From: Legionella wadsworthii DSM 21896 = ATCC 33877
Lineage (GTDB): Bacteria; Pseudomonadota; Gammaproteobacteria; Legionellales; Legionellaceae
DNA: 64,000 nt
Reading direction: 5' to 3'
Assembly: GCF_000701265.1 (NCBI RefSeq)
Contig: NZ_KL370761.1
Span: 165,408 to 229,407 of the forward strand
Shown: positions 57,261-64,000 of the stretch, piece by piece
How the letters are laid out: every line of letters starts with the position of its first letter
Position numbering within the stretch: the stretch's first letter is position 1
The notes under the pieces: model-generated
Databases searched by the model: none
Told to the model about the DNA's origin: nothing
What the model saw: the letters and a program-made list of their open reading frames with translations, nothing else
Made by a program: the position numbers and the translations under genes

Positions 57261-57293
57261 AAACCGCAATCTGCCTTCAGATTGCGGTTTTTT
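57261..57293 (+). terminator. Rho-independent terminator
   Basis: AACCGCAATCTG (57262-57273) pairs perfectly with CAGATTGCGGTT (57278-57289), with a CCTT loop and a T run after it. Confidence 0.93.
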
Positions 57294-57589
57294 ATTTAAA
57301 AACCTTAGATATTCTCCTCTTGTCATGATATCAACAAGCTATTTCTCAAATTAAAGATTATGTGAACTCCATGATTTATGAGATCAATGTATTTAAATGA
57401 GTCCCTAGTGGATCGGAGTATTTACTTCTATTCATAAATAATAGGAGTATACTTGAAATCCTCATCGTGGACGTTGAGATAAAGACACATTCTCAGCAGT
57501 AAATATGTGCCGCAACGATATAATCACCCACTTTGAAATCCCCAAAATCATTATAGTAGCAGGAGCTAGTAACGCTATAGGAGTAGTAA
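57294..57589. other. Intergenic region upstream of the helical protein gene
   Basis: These 296 bases lie between the terminator and the start at 57590. There is an AATAATAGGAGTATAC segment and a TATAGGAG ribosome-binding region next to the ATG. I see no supported frame; the promoter for the next gene must lie here. Confidence 0.45.
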
Positions 57590-59425
57590 ATGAAAAGGTT
57601 AACTATAAAAAAATCACTTGAAAGATATGATTCAAACAAAGGTTATGGACGAACTCTGATTAAAGAAGAACCTCACATTAAGGAACTACGTGCTTTTTAT
57701 AAAGATCTCAAAGAAGAGAATTTATCTTCATCATCATTATTGAAACTGGCCCAGATTTTAATTGGTAAAAACACCCGAACACATACCCAGGAAAGCGGGA
57801 AAACATTTGAGGAATTGGTAGTTAAATTAGGAGGTTATGAAGCACTTGATACTTTAGATGCTGCAGGTCAATTAAATGAAGAAAACGTAGCCTTCCTTGA
57901 AAGACACCCATCAGAAGCAGTAGAGTTGGCGCACCTTATCCTTTCCATCTCAAAAAAAGTTCCAACCCCTGATATAAAAGATCTTTTTTCTGCAGCAGAA
58001 AAATTAGACAATCCGAAGCAACTTATGTATGTTTTTAAAATAATAGAACAATGCACACGAACTCCAAGCGGTGCTGCTTTGTATAATATTTTAACTCTTC
58101 TCAATCAACATGGCTTAAACAGTGATGAAGTACTCCCTATATTAGAAGCGAAACGCATATTAGACGAAGTAGAGTCTGCAATAAAAATCAACCAAATACT
58201 TCTGGCTTTGGCAGCAAAAGATTCTTCTCTAATGACCCTTCATAATTTAACGCATATTTTACAACTGGAAAATTATCCTATTTTTTATGAATTATTAGTC
58301 CTTCTTCCCTTGAATCAAAAAACATTAGAAAGTTTCTTTCAAGCAAAGGATACCTGGGAAAACAACTATTGGACCAAACACATTATTACCAATTTCAATA
58401 AAGCAGGATGGGATGTAACACCTTTTTTAGATGTGCTTCTCAGAGAAGAAATCAATGATTGGGAATTAAAAGAAGCGACCGCAAAACTAAGTCAATTAAA
58501 GGTAAAACCCGAATTTATTTCCTTAATCCTACAAACTATATTTTTACATTCCAATGAAAGTGCGGCATTAATTGATGCAGTGGAAATATTGAGCAAAGAA
58601 AATGGTAATGAGGATTTTCTGAAAGTTTCGTTTGCGATACCTAAATATTCCAACCTTATCGCACAAGCGCTGGTGATACTCCGAGAAGCAAATTTATATC
58701 ATGAAACAACAAGAGTATACGCTTGTACGAGACCAGAGTATGCTCCAGGGTTGGCTCAATTTTGGATACAATCTTCGAAAATTCAATGTAATCCAGAATT
58801 ACGCGCAATGATGCTAAAATATCCCCAATGTGCTTCCTTTACCGCAGATGTCATCGATTTTTTAAGAAAAAAGAATTTGGCTCATGAAAAAAATATTAAC
58901 GCGGTTTGCAAAGCCCAATTAAATAACGATGCATTGTTTAATCTACTCGCATTGATGAGCGAAGCAAATATCCTGGATCAAAAGACTCTGGATGTGCTTT
59001 TATCCCAGTTATCCTTGATAAAAACCCTATACAGTGGCGCAAAGTGTCTTGCTAATGTAGATAAATTAGATGCTGCTAATTTTGATTTAATTGTTTCTAA
59101 TCCTATCAATGCCTTAGAAATCGCAGAGGTTCTTGGTGGCACACCTTCTCCTAAAGAGTATAGCTTTATTAAAAATCCTGGTGCACAGGATTTCGCGACT
59201 ATTCGCAGGAATACAAAAATATTGTGCCAAGGACATAGGCAAGGTCTTTTTTTTCAGGAAATGTCTTCAATACAGAAACAATCTTTTGAAAAACAAAGAA
59301 AGATAACGCCTGCTAAGGCCCAAGAAGATATTATACTAAAAATTGCTCAATATACAGGAGATGGAAATCTGGAAGAGCAAACAGAACACAATATTGCCCA
59401 GCAAACCTATTCCTCATTTTTTTAA
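57590..59425 (+). CDS. Large all-helical repeat protein, effector candidate
   Basis: This is a 611-residue protein with no signal peptide and AGGAG before its ATG. It consists of repeated amphipathic helices with a loose 40-60 residue periodicity marked by segments such as LDTLDAAGQLNEENVAFLE, ALYNILTLLNQHGLNSDEV and LFNLLALMSEANILDQKTL, suggesting a superhelical scaffold. The last 40 residues are rich in Gln, Glu and Lys and end in SSFF, as expected for a Dot/Icm C-terminal signal (weak). No catalytic motif is seen. It stands alone and converges with the gene at 59515. Confidence 0.7.
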   Translation: MKRLTIKKSLERYDSNKGYGRTLIKEEPHIKELRAFYKDLKEENLSSSSLLKLAQILIGKNTRTHTQESGKTFEELVVKLGGYEALDTLDAAGQLNEENVAFLERHPSEAVELAHLILSISKKVPTPDIKDLFSAAEKLDNPKQLMYVFKIIEQCTRTPSGAALYNILTLLNQHGLNSDEVLPILEAKRILDEVESAIKINQILLALAAKDSSLMTLHNLTHILQLENYPIFYELLVLLPLNQKTLESFFQAKDTWENNYWTKHIITNFNKAGWDVTPFLDVLLREEINDWELKEATAKLSQLKVKPEFISLILQTIFLHSNESAALIDAVEILSKENGNEDFLKVSFAIPKYSNLIAQALVILREANLYHETTRVYACTRPEYAPGLAQFWIQSSKIQCNPELRAMMLKYPQCASFTADVIDFLRKKNLAHEKNINAVCKAQLNNDALFNLLALMSEANILDQKTLDVLLSQLSLIKTLYSGAKCLANVDKLDAANFDLIVSNPINALEIAEVLGGTPSPKEYSFIKNPGAQDFATIRRNTKILCQGHRQGLFFQEMSSIQKQSFEKQRKITPAKAQEDIILKIAQYTGDGNLEEQTEHNIAQQTYSSFF

Positions 59426-59514
59426 AAATTTAAGATAAAATAGGAACAAGGCAGGACGTTTTTTAGGATACACCGAAGAAACGTCCTGCAACGAGACAAC
59501 ATGTGGTTAAGAGT

Positions 59515-60987
59515 CTATTGATGCCTTTTTTTAGGGAAAGTGCCTTCCTCAGTTTCATCAAATTCGTCAGTTTGCGGATGGTCGCGCCTTTTAATTAGTT
59601 TTGATGTAGTATCGGTAGCACCTTCTTTTGGGCTTGGAGAAATATTGGAAGTTTCAGAAGATCGATTTGTTTCCCTGTCGCTAGGCATAGGATTCGGTGC
59701 AACACCTCCCCCTTTTGCTTGAAAAAAATCCATCCAATCCGAATAGCTCCCGGTCATTTGTTGTGAAGCCACTTTTATCCGAATACTCGGACCCCAAATA
59801 GAAGATATATAGCGGGGATTAGTGAGTATGTCTAATTCATCTACTGTAAATGGGGTAAGGCCACCTACTTCCCCATAACTTTCTGCCATTGTCGAGAAAT
59901 ATTCCATACAGCGTTCATAAATTTGTTCATTTGGGATATTAAGCTGTGAATGATGCGATAAACGTTCCAATTTTGAAATTTCTTTTCTTGAACGCAAAAC
60001 CATTTCATAGGCTGCTTTATAATGACTATCCAATAGATAGGTTTGCAGATTTGGCAATCCAAGTTCTTTACCGAAACACAGCAACAGTGAGTTTAAAATG
60101 AATGGAGAACGGCAACTAAAACTAAATTGTTTCGAATCCAAAGGTTCAACAGATGCACGCTCAGAATCTTCGACTGTGTCTAACACTGTTTCCCAAATGC
60201 TTAACCCACTTTTTGTTTTTACAGAAACAAGCAGTTCCAAAAGTTGTAAAAAATTAAGTTCACCGGTTTGAACCTTTAAATTAATATCGCCTTTTTCTAT
60301 AGCATGAGCAAACGCTTCTAACAACAACCGATGCGTATATGAACCATGCAGAAGTACTCGATTTACTTGCTTGTTTTCATTAAATAGTTGACCACTTGCA
60401 ACAACACGATCAGCAATCATAGAGCTGATAAAACCTATAAATTTGACCACAAAACCATATTGATTCACATCACGCAATCCCTCTTTTTTTAATAGGATAT
60501 TATCTAGTAGGTGTCCTTTTTTTAAAGGAGTATAAGATGGAGGCGGCGCACCTGGTATGAAATTTCCTCGACCGGCAATCAAATAATCAGAGAGTATGTC
60601 ATGGTGTGAGATTACTTGGTTTGTCTCCATCTCTTTTCCCAAATCTTCATCTAAATCTTTGAGATGGAAGGCTACCTTGAATGGATCTGAAGCAAAATGA
60701 ATTAATTGATTGGCGATGTTTGTTAATTCTTCCGCGGAATAAAATTTTAACAAATACTCAGGTATATTCAGGTCGGCCACTTTAACTTCTGGAGATGGGA
60801 TTTTGGCGGCTTGAATCGTAATCTGCTCTGCTTCTATCTTAAAATTCGGATCCACTTTACATTTTTCAAAAAAATCATTTTTTCCTGAAAATTTCGGATT
60901 TTGATCTAATTTTTTTACTATTCGGGTTATTGTGATGCTGCTTGAATTGGTCGTGGGTGAGGACTCATTCTCATGTGATTCATACAT
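59515..60987 (-). CDS. Hypothetical protein with basic nuclear-localisation-like tail, effector candidate
   Basis: The start is set at the ATG at 60987 (GAGG six bases upstream), not the TTG at 61005, giving 490 residues. The N-terminal 20 residues are Ser/Asn/Thr-rich, the middle is helical, and the last 60 residues are disordered. The tail has two basic clusters, KLIKRRDH and PKKRHQ, separated by about 16 acidic residues, resembling a bipartite nuclear localisation signal. There is no known domain, signal peptide or membrane segment. It is a single gene between AT-rich gaps. Confidence 0.68.
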   Translation of the reverse strand: MYESHENESSPTTNSSSITITRIVKKLDQNPKFSGKNDFFEKCKVDPNFKIEAEQITIQAAKIPSPEVKVADLNIPEYLLKFYSAEELTNIANQLIHFASDPFKVAFHLKDLDEDLGKEMETNQVISHHDILSDYLIAGRGNFIPGAPPPSYTPLKKGHLLDNILLKKEGLRDVNQYGFVVKFIGFISSMIADRVVASGQLFNENKQVNRVLLHGSYTHRLLLEAFAHAIEKGDINLKVQTGELNFLQLLELLVSVKTKSGLSIWETVLDTVEDSERASVEPLDSKQFSFSCRSPFILNSLLLCFGKELGLPNLQTYLLDSHYKAAYEMVLRSRKEISKLERLSHHSQLNIPNEQIYERCMEYFSTMAESYGEVGGLTPFTVDELDILTNPRYISSIWGPSIRIKVASQQMTGSYSDWMDFFQAKGGGVAPNPMPSDRETNRSSETSNISPSPKEGATDTTSKLIKRRDHPQTDEFDETEEGTFPKKRHQ

Positions 60988-61189
60988 TATTGCCTCATTT
61001 GTCAAAATAATTAAGGAGGGTTTACACCATTAATTATAGGATAATTTCTTTTCTTGAACTCCCTAAGTAAAAAAGATTCTAATATTCCTTCTTCACCCCG
61101 TAAATGATCCCCTATTAAAAGAAGATTTATCAACCATTAAAGTAATAGATGTTCTTTTTATTTGGGTTTACATAAAATTTCATCAACCG

Positions 61190-63205
61190 CTATACATATA
61201 TTCCATACGGCTCTTGTCTTTCTATAAGAGAAAAATCCATCTCGTTTTCAGGAAGATTTCTATGCTGAATGGCTACAATGGAATTATAAAAATCATGTGT
61301 TTCAGGTTGTCTTTGATTAAATAATGTATGGCCTTGATAAGCATTTGCAATAGCGGCTTCGCCAATTATTGCCTCTAAAGTTTCTACAGCTGACGAAAGC
61401 TCCCCATTTAGATATTTTTGATACAGATCAAAAATGACGGCAGCGCCTTTGGGTATAATAATTTCGTTATCATGAGCCAGCATACGTTTTTCACCGCCAA
61501 AAACACCTACTCTTCCATTTAGATTGATGAGGTCTGCGAAAATTTTATCCAGATTTTTTTCCGCATGCCGTTCAATGATGTTTTCTTCAGAGTTAAGGGG
61601 GTTACTAGCCCATAAATCCTTGAGTTGATTAAACATGGCTTCAGCTTGATAAGAATCACAACGGAGATAGACCTCCAGTTGGTTTATGGTTTCTTGTTTT
61701 CTTTGTGGTGAACTCTCAATATTTGTTGTTCTATATTCATATGCTCTTATATCTTGGAAAGGCTTATAATAGCGATTAAAAAGCTTAACTGCCTCCAGGG
61801 GTACTTGAATTTGATCCAATGTTTGGTTTAGCAAAACATCTATTTTATTTCCTAGCTCATTTATGTTTAAACGCAAAGGACTGTTTTCTTCATAATCGTT
61901 ATTATATTCTTGAAATTCATAAAGAATTTGTTCTTTTATATCCGGATTGTCGAGAATAAAATATAGAAATTTTCTATTTTTAATGAGTTCTTTCCGAAGT
62001 ATCTCACTACGTTTCGTTTTATGAGTTACCAACTCTTCTTGTAATTTTTTATTTTCAATCGTTTCATTCGCTATTGCTCGATAAATTTGCTCATCGAATA
62101 ATGCTCTTTTAAGAAAAACTGAAAAAACATCTTTGTTAAACTCAGGATAAATATCAATCCCTTCCAGATCTAAAGTACGCTCATCTGCTTCATCGGGAAA
62201 ATGATTGGGTTTCGCATCATATAAAAAAGGAAAATTGTTAATATCTTTTTGGGTTATAGGAAATGCATCTATGGGTTTTACACCATAAGGCCTTTCTTTT
62301 TCTTTGGATATTGGTTTATTAGGATTTATGTTTCGATATTTTGAAGTAATTGGCCAGGTTGCTTGATCATGATCAATTTTATATATTTTTTTATGAATTG
62401 GATCATAAACTATATTACCACCATGCAAATCATTCTCTTCTTCAGCATACGCAGCCCCCAAGATTCTGCCAATCCCTGATTTTACTAAAACCCTCTGCGG
62501 TGGAGAACGCATTTCTCCCGTAGCTTCTTCCTGTTTTATGTAATAATCGTGCAGAGATTGAAAGTTTTTAATTTCTCTGGAAAAAACACCAATTCGATTA
62601 CCAAAGCGGTCATGTACACTTCTCACTTTAGGGGTGCGATCATTAAGTAAGAGGCGATACGCGATACCATTGAATGCCTCAATTTGAGTAATTCTTCTTC
62701 CTGTTCCATCGAATTTAAAGATTTCGACAGTATCTTTGCCAATTTTTTTTACTTTTTCGACACTATGATTCGGTACAGGTGCATTATTTCTCCTTTCAAT
62801 TTTTTCATCTGCATAGACATATTGTTCACCATTTTTACTTCTTGGAGGTGGTTTATGATCTATTTCTGTTTTAGATAACTCATGTTCTAACAGCAATAAA
62901 CGATGCAGTAACTCAGCATTTTGCTCATGATTATAATCAGGGCTAGAAAGTATTGAACGAATCACAATACCAACTTTTCTTTTACTGGTGATAGTTAGAA
63001 TTTGTGTTCGGTTTTGAATCTCTGAGTAGCCTAATTTTATAAATAGTGGAAAATTCTGAAGCAGATAAAGGCTATTTGCGCGATTAGCAGGTAAAGTCAA
63101 GATGATGAAAGGATGCTTCTTTGGTTGCTCCATATCCTCTGGAAGCACATCTTCATGAGTGTAAACCTCTTGAAATCCTAAATCATGATTACTCAAAATT
63201 TTCAT
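61190..63205 (-). CDS. Protein with an APH/kinase-like catalytic core, effector candidate
   Basis: In this 671-residue protein, ENDLHGGNIVYD carries Asp259, His261 and Asn264, and KIDHDQA carries Asp278 and Asp280, reproducing the HxD-x4-N and metal-Asp layout of aminoglycoside-phosphotransferase-like kinases. The upstream N-lobe has VEIFKFDGTGRRITQIEAFNGIAYRLLL, where a canonical nucleotide-binding Lys is uncertain. The C-terminal about 280 residues are helical (KNRKFLYFILDNPDIKEQI, RPETHDFYN). There is no signal peptide. Such motifs occur in effector lipid or protein kinases; the substrate is unknown. It is preceded by a 250-bp gap. Confidence 0.65.
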   Translation of the reverse strand: MKILSNHDLGFQEVYTHEDVLPEDMEQPKKHPFIILTLPANRANSLYLLQNFPLFIKLGYSEIQNRTQILTITSKRKVGIVIRSILSSPDYNHEQNAELLHRLLLLEHELSKTEIDHKPPPRSKNGEQYVYADEKIERRNNAPVPNHSVEKVKKIGKDTVEIFKFDGTGRRITQIEAFNGIAYRLLLNDRTPKVRSVHDRFGNRIGVFSREIKNFQSLHDYYIKQEEATGEMRSPPQRVLVKSGIGRILGAAYAEEENDLHGGNIVYDPIHKKIYKIDHDQATWPITSKYRNINPNKPISKEKERPYGVKPIDAFPITQKDINNFPFLYDAKPNHFPDEADERTLDLEGIDIYPEFNKDVFSVFLKRALFDEQIYRAIANETIENKKLQEELVTHKTKRSEILRKELIKNRKFLYFILDNPDIKEQILYEFQEYNNDYEENSPLRLNINELGNKIDVLLNQTLDQIQVPLEAVKLFNRYYKPFQDIRAYEYRTTNIESSPQRKQETINQLEVYLRCDSYQAEAMFNQLKDLWASNPLNSEENIIERHAEKNLDKIFADLINLNGRVGVFGGEKRMLAHDNEIIIPKGAAVIFDLYQKYLNGELSSAVETLEAIIGEAAIANAYQGHTLFNQRQPETHDFYNSIVAIQHRNLPENEMDFSLIERQEPYGIYV

Positions 63206-63457
63206 GTTTTTAATTCATATAGAATAATTTTTTTGCATTATAAATTAAAAACGACCCCAGGGGAAAAAATATTTAGATGCAAATTGAAAGAAGTATTGGT
63301 TTTTTTTGCTGCATAAGTTTCGTTTTTTAAATAGAGTTGTGGGTCATTTAATCATGTTGTGATATTTTTTCTAACTGTCTTTTGCGTAAACCAAACGGGA
63401 CCAAAAATTATTAAACTTAAAGTTCAACTCAGACTGGCCCCTTAATGTTTCAATTTT

Positions 63458-63799
63458 TTAAGGTTTTTGCCAGATGAGTGCGCCCGTATATCGGTTTAGA
63501 CAGGTAATATAAGTCTTTGTTCCTTTACGATCTTTAGAAAAAACAAAAACAAAATCTCCGGCAACTTGCCATGATAATATTTTCGCATGAAAGGGAGCAT
63601 CCCATAAACGTACTCCAGCATAGGTATAAGCAGTAATATGATCTTCGCTGTCAAATGATGAAATAACCATAACTGAATCTGCTGTAAGCTTCATGCGCTC
63701 TTGCTGAAAATCATAATCTTCACCCGGAGCAGCCCAGGCTTGAGGGCTTAGAAAAGTAGAACAAAGTAAACCAAGAACTAATATTCGAATAAATTTCAT
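63458..63799 (-). CDS. Small exported protein resembling one PQQ-propeller blade pair
   Basis: This 113-residue protein has a Sec signal (to about WAA) and mature beta strands. VMVISSFDSEDHITAYTYAGVRLWD and FVFVFSKDRKGTKTYITCLNRYTGALIWQKP look like two PQQ/WD-type blades: each ends with a Gly-x-x-x-W turn (GVRLW, GALIW). Full propellers need about seven blades, so it may be a stand-alone fragment or assemble as an oligomer. AGAGG precedes the ATG. The function is unknown. Confidence 0.75.
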   Translation of the reverse strand: MKFIRILVLGLLCSTFLSPQAWAAPGEDYDFQQERMKLTADSVMVISSFDSEDHITAYTYAGVRLWDAPFHAKILSWQVAGDFVFVFSKDRKGTKTYITCLNRYTGALIWQKP

Positions 63800-64000
63800 A
63801 GTAACAACCTCTTGAAAGTCAATGAGAACTTACCATCTAAGTAATTAGACGTAAAGGACCAATTCGATCGAATTGATATCGAAAATATCCCGGGGAGAAA
63901 ATACAATCATTCGAAATTTTTGTAAATCATTTAGGAGTTGCAAAGACCGCGAAAAAAAACTGGGATAACATCAGATGGAGCCAGACGATCTGTTTTAAAT

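Overview
The window looks like a chromosomal stretch of a Legionella species other than a plain copy of L. pneumophila. It is AT-rich and gamma-proteobacterial. It carries a Map-type acid phosphatase, a GH5 cellulase of the kind Legionella secretes, and many solitary large genes with eukaryote-directed features: CaaX tails, papain-like folds, an ADP-ribosyltransferase, a PARG-like macrodomain and a kinase-like loop. That mixture is typical of Dot/Icm effector repertoires. The genus assignment is inference from gene content; no rRNA or tRNA gene is visible in the window.

Layout. 1-17.5 kb is mostly housekeeping: mlaA, glutathione synthesis (gshA-gshB, stop and start codons abutting), rhodanese, udk-fabI, kdsA-pyrG and ribBA-ribD operons with 4-bp overlaps, a BepA-like protease and yajQ. 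It is interrupted by a 29-unit GC-rich minisatellite (16.2-16.9 kb) whose 26-bp palindromic leader is also present, inverted, at the window's left edge. 17.7-31 kb is mixed accessory content: a coiled membrane protein, MATE and MFS exporters, an esterase, acylphosphatase, thioesterase, a radical SAM enzyme, a divergent ThiM-like kinase, a methyltransferase and a GH3 hexosaminidase. 31-36 kb has a GT39 membrane transferase, a chorismate-lyase-like exported protein, a Glu-rich protein and an M32 carboxypeptidase.

36.2-39.4 kb is a bufferin-type RiPP locus in a split arrangement. A DUF2282 precursor (bufA-like) overlaps a membrane adenylate cyclase on the + strand, and the MNIO (DUF692) and DUF2063 maturation pair converges on it from the - strand. 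42.4-45.3 kb encodes a second cyclase (receiver + class III cyclase) overlapping a MASE1 histidine kinase, so two cAMP-type outputs lie within 9 kb.

40.7-63.2 kb is rich in effector candidates, mostly single genes separated by long AT-rich gaps. They include a papain-fold protein ending CNIL, a PARG-like protein ending CTLL immediately followed by a CT/PT-like ADP-ribosyltransferase, a cellulase with a CBM-like tail, a second papain-like protein with helical repeats, a long helical protein, a protein with a basic nuclear-localisation-like tail, and an APH-like kinase. The ART/PARG neighbours recall the L. pneumophila Ceg3/Larg1 antagonistic pair (from memory) and, with the bufferin locus, are the most interesting systems here.
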